Source of the DNA: Chaunax sp. Z400
Lineage: Eukaryota; Chordata; Actinopteri; Lophiiformes; Chaunacidae
Direction of reading: 5' to 3'
Assembly (NCBI GenBank): GCA_037577475.1
Contig: CM075185.1
Location: forward strand, 33,540,874-33,604,873
Length of the DNA: 64,000 bases
The notes under the pieces were generated by a model. It did no database searches. It was not told where the DNA came from and was given only the letters and a program-made list of their open reading frames with translations. The position numbers and the translations under genes were made by a program. Of this stretch, positions 1 through 9,900 are shown piece after piece (position 1 is the first letter of the stretch; each line of letters opens with the position of its first letter).

Positions 1-79
1 TTTCCCATTGAAGTGAATGGGGTTTGGTTCGCCTATAGTGAATGTGTGTATCTCGGAAACGGAAGGTCGTAGAGACTCG
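1..79 (+). repeat. Module C, truncated by the window start
   Basis: Only the last 79 bp of C are present: the end of the loop and core R at 49-79. It is followed by D at 80. The array continues to the left of the window. Confidence 0.95.
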
Positions 80-231
80 GGACCAACGTCCGTCTAGGGG
101 TTTATGTGGTCTCTGAGAACACCAGTCTTTGTCCCGAGTCTGTGCGACCTTCCTTTCCCGAGATATGACATGTCCAGTAGGGGCGTATTTTGAATGTCTG
201 TATCTCGGGAACGGAAGGTCGTAGAGACTCG
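80..231 (+). repeat. Module D prototype (152 bp)
   Basis: Spacer S is 80-134, inverted core R' 135-165, loop 166-200 (35 bp) and direct core R 201-231. R' is the least conserved version: CTGTGCG replaces CTCTACG and CCTTTCCC replaces CCGTTCCC, so it matches the reverse complement of R at 28 of 31 positions. D always follows C. It is the branch point of the array: the base after its R is usually C before an A module, T before another C, and G before a B. Confidence 0.93.
201..231 (+). repeat. 31-bp core R, direct orientation (prototype)
   Basis: Begins TATCTCGGGAACGGAAGG and ends GTCGTAGAGACTCG. It forms the 3' end of every B, C and D, and its last 22 bp end every A. It contains several CpG dinucleotides. 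Domain borders and many module fusions fall in or next to it, so it is the probable recombination seam (inference). Confidence 0.93.
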
Positions 232-382
232 GGGATAAGCTCTTTCAATGGTTTTATGGGGTCTCCAAGAATGCCAGCGGGTAAACCGAGTCTCTACGAC
301 TTACGGTTCCCGAGATATGACATGTATTTTTGGTGATTTTTGGAATTTTTGTATCTCGGGAACGGAAGGTCGTAGAGACTCG
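232..382 (+). repeat. Module B prototype (151 bp)
   Basis: Spacer S is 232-286, R' 287-317, loop 318-351 (34 bp, T-rich) and R 352-382. The S spacer aligns directly with that of D at about 33 of 55 positions, including TTTATG and GGTCTC, and both loops begin TGACATGT. B and D are therefore diverged copies of one ~151-bp monomer. R' pairs with R at 28 of 31 positions. Subtypes differ at AATGCCAGCGGG, AACGTCAGCAGG, AACGCCAGCAGG and AAATCCAGCAGG. Confidence 0.93.
287..317 (-). repeat. 31-bp core R', inverted orientation (B version)
   Basis: Reads CGAGTCTCTACGACTTACGG on + and ends TTCCCGAGATA. It is the reverse complement of R with three mismatches. It starts exactly 55 bp after the preceding R, as it does in C and D. 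Together with R at 352-382 it can form a stem around a 34-nt loop. Confidence 0.92.
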
Positions 383-437
383 GGGAGAAGTCTGGCGTGT
401 TCAGAGACCACGAATTATGTCCGACGGATCATGGTCC

Positions 438-468
438 CGAGTCTCTACGACCTTCCGTTCCCGAGTTA
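438..468 (-). repeat. 31-bp core R', inverted orientation (C version)
   Basis: This is the best-preserved inverted core, reading CGAGTCTCTACGACCTTCCG on + and ending TTCCCGAGTTA. It pairs with R at 530-560 at 29 of 31 positions around a 61-nt loop, or with the preceding R at 352-382 around the 55-nt spacer. Confidence 0.92.
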
Positions 469-484
469 TACTCAAGTTTATTTT

Positions 485-502
485 CCCATTGAAGTGAATG
501 GG
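485..502. repeat. Small hairpin inside the C loop (prototype)
   Basis: CCCATT, a 6-nt loop, then AATGGG: a perfect 6-bp stem nested in the loop between R' and R of module C. It is retained in nearly all C modules. The variant C modules at 1311, 3793 and 6130 (CCAATTGAAGCAAATGG) disrupt it. Confidence 0.75.
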
Positions 503-712
503 GTTTGGTTCGCCTATAGTGAATGTGTGTATCTCGGAAACGGAAGGTCGTAGAGACTCGGCACCAACGTCCGTCTAGGGGTTTATGTGGTCTCTGAGAA
601 CACCAGTCTTCGTCCCGAGTCTGTGCGACCTTCCTTTCCCGAGATATGACATGTCCAGTAGGGGCGTATTTTGAATGTCTGTATCTCGGGAACGGAAGGT
701 CGTAGAGACTCG

Positions 713-890
713 TGGAGAAGTGTGGCGTGTTCAGAGACCACGAATTATGTCGGACGGATCATGGTCCCGAGTCTCTACGACCTTCCGTTCCCGAGTTATA
801 CTCAAGTTTATTTTCCCATTGAAGTGAATGGGGTTTGGTTCGCCTATAGTGAATGTGTGTATCTCGGAAACGGAAGGTCGTAGAGACTCG
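713..890 (+). repeat. Module C prototype, subtype found after D (178 bp)
   Basis: The module has the same 55/31/61/31 layout as the C at 383-560, but begins TGGAGAAGTGTGG and carries GTCGGACGG. This subtype occurs mainly where C follows D, for example 1641, 4123, 4934, 6460, 7382, 9004, 9334, 14042, 14970, 16977, 57143, 58401, 60407, 61334 and 63223. Its first 13 bases closely resemble the first 13 of module A. Confidence 0.88.
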
Positions 891-1042
891 GGACCAACGT
901 CCGTCTAGGGGTTTATGTGGTCTCTGAGAACACCAGTCTTTGTCCCGAGTCTGTGCGACCTTCCTTTCCCGAGATATGACATGTCCAGTAGGGGCGTATT
1001 TTGAATGTCTGTATCTCGGGAACGGAAGGTCGTAGAGACTCG

Positions 1043-1159
1043 CGGACAAGTGTGGGTTAGGGGTTAGGGTTAGGGTTAGGGTTAGGGTTAAGGGGATAAA
1101 AACTCAATCGGGGCCCTATCCGGGTTGGTAACTTTTGAACGGAAGGTCGTAGAGACTCG
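1043..1159 (+). repeat. Module A prototype with interstitial telomeric tract (117 bp)
   Basis: Order: a 14-bp head (CGGACAAGTGTGGG), the telomeric tract at 1057-1095, a ~43-bp segment (GGATAAAAACTCAAT, then GGGGCCC and CCGGGTTGG) and the last 22 bp of core R at 1138-1159. It has no R' core, so it is not a normal monomer. Length is 117 bp with four exact TTAGGG, 111 with three, and 116 or 110 when the last TTAGGG has lost a G. Three sequence types occur: CGGGGCCCTATCC (1043-5978), GGGGGCCCTACCC (6790, 12846-19244, 57803, 59809, 62626) and CGGGGCCCTACCC (10145, Domain II, 59212, 60737). Confidence 0.93.
1057..1095 (+). repeat. Interstitial telomeric repeat tract (first of 83)
   Basis: TTAGGGG, four TTAGGG, then TTAAGGGG: 39 bp of vertebrate-type telomere sequence with degenerate ends. 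Every A module carries such a tract starting 14 bp after the module start, always with the G-rich strand on +. With four or more G-runs of three bases or longer it could form a G-quadruplex (inference). Confidence 0.95.
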
Positions 1160-3043
1160 GGGATAAGCTCTTTCAACGGTTTTATGGGGTCTCCAAGAAC
1201 GTCAGCAGGTAAACCGAGTCTCTACGACTTACGGTTCCCGAGATATGACATGTATTTTTGGTGATTTTTGGAATTTTTGTATCTCGGGAACGGAAGGTCG
1301 TAGAGACTCGGGGAGAAGTCTGGCGTGTTCAGAGACCACGAATTATGTCCGACGGATCATGGTCCCGAGTCTCTACGACCTTCCGTTCCCGAGTTATACT
1401 CAAGTTTATTTTCCAATTGAAGCAAATGGGGTTTGGTTCGCCTATAGTGAATGTGTGTATCTCGGAAACGGAAGGTCGTAGAGACTCGGGACCAACGTCC
1501 GTCTAGGGGTTTATGTGGTCTCTGAGAACACCAGTCTTTGTCCCGAGTCTGTGCGACCTTCCTTTCCCGAGATATGACATGTCCAGTAGGGGCGTATTTT
1601 GAATGTCTGTATCTCGGGAACGGAAGGTCGTAGAGACTCGTGGAGAAGTCTGGCGTGTTCAGAGACCACGAATTATGTCGGACGGATCATGGTCCCGAGT
1701 CTCTACGACCTTCCGTTCCCGAGTTATACTCAAGTTTATTTTCCCATTGAAGTGAATGGGGTTTGGTTCGCCTATAGTGAATGTGTGAATCTCGGAAACG
1801 GAAGGTCGTAGAGACTCGGGACCAACGTCCGTCTAGGGGTTTATGTGGTCTCTGAGAACACCAGTCTTTGTCCCGACTCTGCGCGACCTTCCTTTCCCGA
1901 GATATGACATGTCCAGTAGGGGCGTATTTTGAATGTCTGTATCTCGGGAACGGAAGGTCGTAGAGACTCGGGGATAAGCTCTTTCAATGGTTTTATGGGG
2001 TCTCCAAGAATGCCAGCGGGTAAACCGAGTCTCTAGGACTTACGGTTCCCGAGATATGACATGTATTTTTGGTGATTTTTGGAATTTTTGTATCTCGGGA
2101 ACGGAAGGTCGTAGAGACTCGGGGAGAAGTCTGGCGTGTTCAGAGACCACGAATTATGTCCGACGGATCATGGTCCCGAGTCTCTACGACCTTCCGTTCC
2201 CGAGTTATACTCAAGTTTATTTTCCCATTGAAGTGAATGGGGTTTGGTTCGCCTATAGTGAATGTGTGTATCTCGGAAACGGAAGGTCGTAGAGACTCGG
2301 GACCAACGTCCGTCTAGGGGTTTATGTGGTGTCTGAGAACACCAGTCTTTGTCCCGAGTCTGTGCGACCTTCCTTTCCCGAGATATGACATGTCCAGTAG
2401 GGGCGTATTTTGAATGTCTGTATCTCGGGAACGGAAGGTCGTAGAGACTCGGGGATAAGCTCTTTCAATGGTTTTATGGGGTCTCCAAGAATGCCAGCGG
2501 GTAAACCGAGTCTCTACGACTTACGGTTCCCGAGATATGACATGTATTTTTGGTGATTTTTGGAATTTTTGTATCTCGGGAACGGAAGGTCGTAGAGACT
2601 CGGGGAGAAGTCTGGCGTGTTCAGAGACCACGAATTATGTCCGACGGATCATGGTCCCGAGTCTCTACGACCTTCCGTTCCCGAGTTATACTCAAGTTTA
2701 TTTTCCCATTGAAGTGAATGGGGTTTGGTTCGCCTATAGTGAATGTGTGTATCTCGGAAACGGAAGGTCGTAGAGACTCGGCACCAACGTCCGTCTAGGG
2801 GTTTATGTGGTCTCTGAGAACACCAGTCTTCGTCCCGAGTCTGTGCGACCTTCCTTTCCCGAGATATGACATGTCCAGTAGGGGCGTATTTTGAATGTCT
2901 GTATCTCGGGAACGGAAGGTCGTAGAGACTCGTGGACAAGTGTGGGTTAGGGGTTAGGGTTAGGGTTAGGGTTAAGGGGATAAAAACTCAATCGGGGCCC
3001 TATCCGGGTTGGTAACTTTTGAACGGAAGGTCGTAGAGACTCG
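1160..3043 (+). repeat. Array block B-CD-CD-B-CD-B-CD-A
   Basis: Modules: B 1160, C 1311 (CCAATTGAAGCAAATGG variant), D 1489, C 1641, D 1819, B 1971, C 2122, D 2300, B 2452, C 2603, D 2781, A 2933 (111 bp). The A is preceded by the base T rather than the usual C. The block at 60853-62742 has the same module order. Confidence 0.92.
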
Positions 3044-3641
3044 GGGATAAGCTCTTTCAACGGTTTTATGGGGTCTCCAAGAACGTCAGCAGGTAAACCG
3101 AGTCTCTACGACTTACGGTTCCCGAGATATGACATGTATTTTTGGTGATTTTTGGAATTTTTGTATCTCGGGAACGGAAGGTCGTAGAGACTCGGGGAGA
3201 AGTCTGGCGTGTTCAGAGACCACGAATTATGTCGGACGGATCATGGTCCCGAGTCTCTACGACCTTCCGTTCCCGAGTTATACTCAAGTTTATTTTCCCA
3301 TTGAAGTGAATGGGGTTTGGTTCGCCTATAGTGAATGTGTGAATCTCGGAAACGGAAGGTCGTAGAGACTCGGGACCAACGTCCGTCTAGGGGTTTATGT
3401 GGTCTCTGAGAACACCAGTCTTTGTCCCGAGTCTGTGCGACCTTCCTTTCCCGAGATATGACATGTCCAGTAGGGGCGTATTTTGAATGTCTGTATCTCG
3501 GGAACGGAAGGTCGTAGAGACTCGCGGACAAGTGTGGGTTAGGGGTTAGGGTTAGGGTTAGGGTTAGGGTTAAGGGGATAAAAACTCAATCGGGGCCCTA
3601 TCCGGGTTGGTAACTTTTGAACGGAAGGTCGTAGAGACTCG
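3044..3641 (+). repeat. BCDA unit (598 bp)
   Basis: B 3044, C 3195, D 3373, A 3525 (117 bp). The C is a hybrid: a B-type start (GGGAGAAG) with the D-type GTCGGACGG. Confidence 0.9.
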
Positions 3642-5380
3642 GGGATAAGCTCTTTCAACGGTTTTATGGGGTCTCCAAGAACGTCAGCAGGTAAACCGAG
3701 TCTCTACGACTTACGGTTCCCGAGATATGACATGTATTTTTGGTGATTTTTGGAATTTTTGTATCTCGGGAACGGAAGGTCGTAGAGACTCGGGGAGAAG
3801 TCTGGCGTGTTCAGAGACCACGAATTATGTCCGACGGATCATGGTCCCGAGTCTCTACGACCTTCCGTTCCCGAGTTATACTCAAGTTTATTTTCCAATT
3901 GAAGCAAATGGGGTTTGGTTCGCCTATAGTGAATGTGTGTATCTCGGAAACGGAAGGTCGTAGAGACTCGGGACCAACGTCCGTCTAGGGGTTTATGTGG
4001 TCTCTGAGAACACCAGTCTTTGTCCCGAGTCTGTGCGACCTTCCTTTCCCGAGATATGACATGTCCAGTAGGGGCGTATTTTGAATGTCTGTATCTCGGG
4101 AACGGAAGGTCGTAGAGACTCGTGGAGAAGTCTGGCGTGTTCAGAGACCACGAATTATGTCGGACGGATCATGGTCCCGAGTCTCTACGACCTTCCGTTC
4201 CCGAGTTATACTCAAGTTTATTTTCCCATTGAAGTGAATGGGGTTTGGTTCGCCTATAGTGAATGTGTGAATCTCGGAAACGGAAGGTCGTAGAGACTCG
4301 GGACCAACGTCCGTCTAGGGGTTTATGTGGTCTCTGAGAACACCAGTCTTTGTCCCGACTCTGTGCGACCTTCCTTTCCCGAGATATGACATGTCCAGTA
4401 GGGGCGTATTTTGAATGTCTGTATCTCGGGAACGGAAGGTCGTAGAGACTCGGGGATAAGCTCTTTCAATGGTTTTATGGGGTCTCCAAGAATGCCAGCG
4501 GGTAAACCGAGTCTCTAGGACCTACGGGTCCCGAGATATGACATGTATTTTTGGTGATTTTTGGAATTTTTGTATCTCGGGAACGGAAGGTCGTAGAGAC
4601 TCGGGGAGAAGTCTGGCGTGTTCAGAGACCACGAATTATGTCCGACGGATCATGGTCCCGAGTCTCTACGACCTTCCGTTCCCGAGTTATACTCAAGTTT
4701 ATTTTCCCATTGAAGTGAATGGGGTTTGGTTCGCCTATAGTGAATGTGTGTATCTCGGAAACGGAAGGTCGTAGAGACTCGGCACCAACGTCCGTCTAGG
4801 GGTTTATGTGGTCTCTGAGAACACCAGTCTTCGTCCCGAGTCTGTGCGACCTTCCTTTCCCGAGATATGACATGTCCAGTAGGGGCGTATTTTGAATGTC
4901 TGTATCTCGGGAACGGAAGGTCGTAGAGACTCGTGGAGAAGTGTGGCGTGTTCAGAGACCACGAATTATGTCGGACGGATCATGGTCCCGAGTCTCTACG
5001 ACCTTCCGTTCCCGAGTTATACTCAAGTTTATTTTCCCATTGAAGTGAATGGGGTTTGGTTCGCCTATAGTGAATGTGTGTATCTCGGAAACGGAAGGTC
5101 GTAGAGACTCGGGACCAACGTCCGTCTAGGGGTTTATGTGGTCTCTGAGAACACCAGTCTTTGTCCCGAGTCTGTGCGACCTTCCTTTCCCGAGATATGA
5201 CATGTCCAGTAGGGGCGTATTTTGAATGTCTGTATCTCGGGAACGGAAGGTCGTAGAGACTCGCGGACAAGTGTGGGTTAGGGGTTAGGGTTAGGGTTAG
5301 GGTTAGGGTTAAGGGGATAAAAACTCAATCGGGGCCCTATCCGGGTTGGTAACTTTTGAACGGAAGGTCGTAGAGACTCG
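3642..5380 (+). repeat. Array block B-CD-CD-B-CD-CD-A
   Basis: B 3642, C 3793 (CAATTG variant), D 3971, C 4123, D 4301, B 4453, C 4604, D 4782, C 4934, D 5112, A 5264. In the B at 4453 the inverted core is altered (CTCTAGGACCTACGGGTCCC). Confidence 0.92.
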
Positions 5381-5978
5381 GGGATAAGCTCTTTCAACGG
5401 TTTTATGGGGTCTCCAAGAACGTCAGCAGGTAAACCGAGTCTCTACGACTTACGGTTCCCGAGATATGACATGTATTTTTGGTGATTTTTGGAATTTTTG
5501 TATCTCGGGAACGGAAGGTCGTAGAGACTCGGGGAGAAGTCTGGCGTGTTCAGAGACCACGAATTATGTCCGACGGATCATGGTCCCGAGTCTCTACGAC
5601 CTTCCGTTCCCGAGTTATACTCAAGTTTATTTTCCCATTGAAGTGAATGGGGTTTGGTTCGCCTATAGTGAATGTGTGAATCTCGGAAACGGAAGGTCGT
5701 AGAGACTCGGGACCAACGTCCGTCTAGGGGTTTATGTGGTCTCTGAGAACACCAGTCTTTGTTCCGAGTCTGTGCGACCTTCCTTTCCCGAGATATGACA
5801 TGTCCAGTAGGGGCGTATTTTGAATGTCTGTATCTCGGGAACGGAAGGTCGTAGAGACTCGCGGACAAGTGTGGGTTAGGGGTTAGGGTTAGGGTTAGGG
5901 TTAGGGTTAAGGGGATAAAAACTCAATCGGGGCCCTATCCGGGTTGGTAACTTTTGAACGGAAGGTCGTAGAGACTCG
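5381..5978 (+). repeat. BCDA unit (598 bp)
   Basis: B 5381, C 5532, D 5710, A 5862 (117 bp). The D has GTTCCGAGTC where others have GTCCCGAGTC, a CpG-neutral change just before the inverted core. Confidence 0.9.
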
Positions 5979-6900
5979 GGGATAAGCTCTTTCAACGGTT
6001 TTATGGGGTCTCCAAGAACGTCAGCAGGTAAACCGAGTCTCTACGACTTACGGTTCCCGAGATATGACATGTATTTTTGGTGATTTTTGGAATTTTTGTA
6101 TCTCGGGAACGGAAGGTCGTAGAGACTCGGGGAGAAGTCTGGCGTGTTCAGAGACCACGAATTATGTCCGACGGATCATGGTCCCGAGTCTCTACGACCT
6201 TCCGTTCCCGAGTTATACTCAAGTTTATTTTCCAATTGAAGCAAATGGGGTTTGGTTCGCCTATAGTGAATGTGTGTATCTCGGAAACGGAAGGTCGTAG
6301 AGACTCGGGACCAACGTCCGTCTAGGGGTTTATGTGGTCTCTGAGAACACCAGTCTTTGTCCCGAGTCTGTGCGACCTTCCTTTCCCGAGATATGACATG
6401 TCCAGTAGGGGCGTATTTTGAATGTCTGTATCTCGGGAACGGAAGGTCGTAGAGACTCGTGGAGAAGTCTGGCGTGTTCAGAGACCACGAATTATGTCGG
6501 ACGGATCATGGTCCCGAGTCTCTACGACCTTCCGTTCCCGAGTTATACTCAAGTTTATTTTCCCATTGAAGTGAATGGGGTTTGGTTCGCCTATAGTGAA
6601 TGTGTGTATCTCGGAAACGGAAGGTCGTAGAGACTCGGGACCAACGTCCGTCTAGGGGTTTATGTGGTCTCTGAGAACACCAGTCTTTTTCCCGAGTCTG
6701 TGGGACCTTCCTTTCCCGAGATATGACATGTCCAGTAGGGGCGTATTTTGAATGTCTGTATCTCGGGAACGGAAGGTCGTAGAGACTCGCGGACAAGTGT
6801 GGGTTAGGGGTTAGAGTTAGGGTTAGGGTTAAGGGGATAAAAACTCAATGGGGGCCCTACCCGGCTTGGTAACTTTTGAACGGAAGGTCGTAGAGACTCG
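5979..6900 (+). repeat. Array block B-CD-CD-A
   Basis: B 5979, C 6130 (CAATTG variant), D 6308, C 6460, D 6638, A 6790 (111 bp). The A has a mutated telomeric repeat (TTAGAG) and CCGGCTTGG. It is the first A of the GGGGGCCCTACCC type. Confidence 0.92.
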
Positions 6901-9900
6901 GGGATAAGCTCTTTCAACGGTTTTATGGGGTCTCCAAGAACGTCAGCAGGTAAACCGAGTCTCTACGATTTACGGTTCCCGAGATATGACATGTATTTTT
7001 GGTGATTTTTGGAATTTTTGTATCTCGGGAACGGAAGGTCGTAGAGACTCGGGGAGAAGTCTGGCGTGTTCAGAGACCACGAATTATGTCCAACGGATCA
7101 TGGTCCCGAGTCTCTACGACCTTCCGTTCCCGAGTTATACTCAAGTTTATTTTCCCATTGAAGTGAATGGGGTTTGGTTCGCCTATAGTGAATGTGTGAA
7201 TCTCGGAAACGGAAGGTCGTAGAGACTCGGGACCAACGTCCGTCTAGGGGTTTATGTGGTCTCTGAGAACACCGGTCTTTGTCCCGAGTCTGTGCGACCT
7301 TCCTTTCCCGAGATATGACATGTCCAGTAGGGGCGTATTTTGAATGTCTGTATCTCGGGAACGGAAGGTCGTAGAGACTCGTGGAGAAGTCTGGCGTGTT
7401 CAGAGACCACGAATTATGTCGGACGGATCATGGTCCCGAGTCTCTACGACCTTCCGTTCCCGAGTTATACTCAAGTTTATTTTCCCATTGAAGTGAATGG
7501 GGTTTGGTTCGCCTATAGTGAATGTGTGAATCTCGGAAACGGAAGGTCGTAGAGACTCGGGACCAACGTCCGTCTAGGGGTTTATGTGGTCTCTGAGAAC
7601 ACCGGTCTTTGTCCCGAGTCTGTGCGACCTTCCTTTCCCGAGATATGACATGTCCAGTAGGGGCGTATTTTGAATGTCTGTATCTCGGGAACGGAAGGTC
7701 GTAGAGACTCGGGGATAAGCTCTTTCAATGGTTTTATGGGGTCTCCAAGAATGCCAGCGGGTAAACCGAGTCTCTACGACTTACGGTTCCCGAGATATGA
7801 CATGTATTTTTGGTGATTTTTGGAATTTTTGTATCTCGGGAACGGAAGGTCGTAGAGACTCGGGGAGAAGTCTGGCGTGTTCAGAGACCACGAATTATGT
7901 CCGACGGATCATGGTCCCGAGTCTCTACGACCTTCCGTTCCCGAGTTATACTCAAGTTTATTTTCCCATTGAAGTGAATGGGGTTTGGTTCGCCTATAGT
8001 GAATGTGTGTATCTCGGAAACGGAAGGTCGTAGAGACTCGGGACCAACGTCCGTCTAGGGGTTTATGTGGTCTCTGAGAACACCAGTCTTCGTCCCGAGT
8101 CTGTGCGACCTTCCTTTCCCGAGATATGACATGTCCAGTAGGGGCGTATTTTGAATGTCTGTATCTCGGGAACGGAAGGTCGTAGAGACTCTTGGAGAAG
8201 TGTGGAGTGTTCAGAGACCACGAATTATGTCGGACGGATCATGGTCCCGAGTCTCTACGACCTTCCGTTCCCGAGTTATACTCAAGTTTATTTTCCCATT
8301 GAAGTGAATGGGGTTTGGTTCGCCTATAGTGAATGTGTGTATCTCGGAAACGGAAGGTCGTAGAGACTCGGGACCAACGTCCGTCTAGGGGTTTATGTGG
8401 TCTCTGAGAACACCAGTCTTTGTCCCGAGTCTGTGCGACCTTCCTTTCCCGAGATATGACATGTCCAGTAGGGGCGTATTTTGAATGTCTGTATCTCGGG
8501 AACGGAAGGTCGTAGAGACTCGGGGATAAGCTCTTTCAATGGTTTTATGGGGTCTCCAAGAATGCCAGCGGGTAAACCGAGTCTCTACGACTTACGGTTC
8601 CCGAGATATGACATGTATTTTTGGTGATTTTTGGAATTTTTGTATCTCGGGAACGGAAGGTCGTAGAGACTCGGGGAGAAGTCTGGCGTGTTCAGAGACC
8701 ACGAATTATGTCCGACGGATCATGGTCCCGAGTCTCTACGACCTTCCGTTCCCGAGTTATACTCAAGTTTATTTTCCCATTGAAGTGAATGGGGTTTGGT
8801 TCGCCTATAGTGAATGTGTGTATCTCGGAAACGGAAGGTCGTAGAGACTCGGGACCAACGTCCGTCTAGGGGTTTATGTGGTCTCTGAGAACACCAGTCT
8901 TCGTCCCGAGTCTGTGCGACCTTCCTTTCCCGAGATATGACATGTCCAGTAGGGGCGTATTTTGAATGTCTGTATCTCGGGAACGGAAGGTCGTAGAGAC
9001 TCGTGGAGAAGTCTGGCGTGTTCAGAGACCACGAATTATGTCGGACGGATCATGGTCCCGAGTCTCTACGACCTTCCGTTCCCGAGTTATACTCAAGTTT
9101 ATTTTCCCATTGAAGTGAATGGGGTTTGGTTCGCCTATAGTGAATGTGTGAATCTCGGAAACGGAAGGTCGTAGAGACTCGGGACCAACGTCCGTCTAGG
9201 GGTTTATGTGGTCTCTGAGAACACCAGTCTTTGTCCCGAGTCTGTGCGACCTTCCTTTCCCGAGATATGACATGTCCAGTAGGGGCGTATTTTGAATGTC
9301 TGTATCTCGGGAACGGAAGGTCGTAGAGACTCGTGGAGAAGTCTGGCGTGTTCAGAGACCACGAATTATGTCGGACGGATCATGGTCCCGAGTCTCTACG
9401 ACCTTCCGTTCCCGAGTTATACTCAAGTTTATTTTCCCATTGAAGTGAATGGGGTTTGGTTCGCCTATAGTGAATGTGTGTATCTCGGAAACGGAAGGTC
9501 GTAGAGACTCGGGACCAACGTCCGTCTAGGGGTTTATGTGGTCTCTGAGAACACCAGTCTTTGTCCCGAGTCTGTGGGACCTTCCTTTCCCGAGATATGA
9601 CATGTCCAGTAGGGGCGTATTTTGAATGTCTGTATCTCGGGAACGGAAGGTCGTAGAGACTCGGGGATAAGCTCTTTCAATGGTTTTATGGGGTCTCCAA
9701 GAATGCCAGCAGGTAAACCGAGTCTCTACGACTTACGGTTCCCGAGATATGACATGTATTTTTCGTGATTTTTGGAATGTTTGTATCTCGGGAACGGAAG
9801 GTCGTAGAGACTCGGGGAGAAGTCTGGCGTGTTCAGAGACCACGAATTATGTCCGACGGATCAGGGTCCCGAGTCTCTACGACCTTCCGTTCCCGAGTTA

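Larger units (their letters stand above)
383..560 (+). repeat. Module C prototype, subtype found after B (178 bp)
   Basis: Spacer S is 383-437, R' 438-468, loop 469-529 (61 bp) and R 530-560. R is a slight variant (CTCGGAAACGG), pairing with R' at 29 of 31 positions. The S spacer begins GGGAGAAGTCTGG and has GTCCGACGG. Its reverse complement matches the S of D at about 35 of 55 positions, including GTGGTCTCTGA. The long loop holds a small hairpin (485-502) and ends GAATGTGTG, similar to the end of the D loop. Confidence 0.93.
80..1159 (+). repeat. Array block D-B-CD-CD-A
   Basis: Modules: D 80, B 232, C 383, D 561, C 713, D 891, A 1043 (117 bp). The D at 561 begins GCACC instead of GGACC, a marker shared with the D at 2781 and 4782. 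Confidence 0.92.

Noticed and set aside
352..382. CENP-B box in the core (CGGGAACGG looks suggestive)
   Set aside because: I could not fit the required TTCG, A and CGGG spacing of the CENP-B box on either strand in the core, nor in the TTCGCCTATAG part of the C loop.
248..553. Open frames of 70-163 codons on both strands, repeated throughout (for example 248-553 +, 759-1049 -, 19442-19933 -, 45979-46380 +)
   Set aside because: They recur once per repeat unit, overlap each other on both strands, cross module borders, and change length whenever the TTAGGG tract gains or loses a base. The products contain translated telomere repeat (LTLTLT) and translated cores in both orientations. There is no sign of coding constraint.
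80..560. CRISPR-like array (31-bp repeats separated by spacers of similar size)
   Set aside because: The cores alternate in orientation, and the intervening sequences are the same few spacers repeated, not unique ones. The telomeric tracts point to a eukaryotic satellite.
383..560. RNA polymerase III B box or tRNA-like element (GGTTCGCC in the C loop)
   Set aside because: GGTTCG matches the start of a B box, but the following A and CC are missing, there is no convincing A box upstream at the right distance, and no tRNA fold.
1057..1095. A true chromosome end
   Set aside because: Each tract is only about 32-39 bp, has degenerate ends, and is followed by more satellite. It is interstitial.
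1043..1159. TATA-like promoter (GGATAAAAAC) after the telomeric tract
   Set aside because: It is one AT-rich stretch repeated in every A module with no linked gene or other promoter element. It is better explained as a relic of module B.
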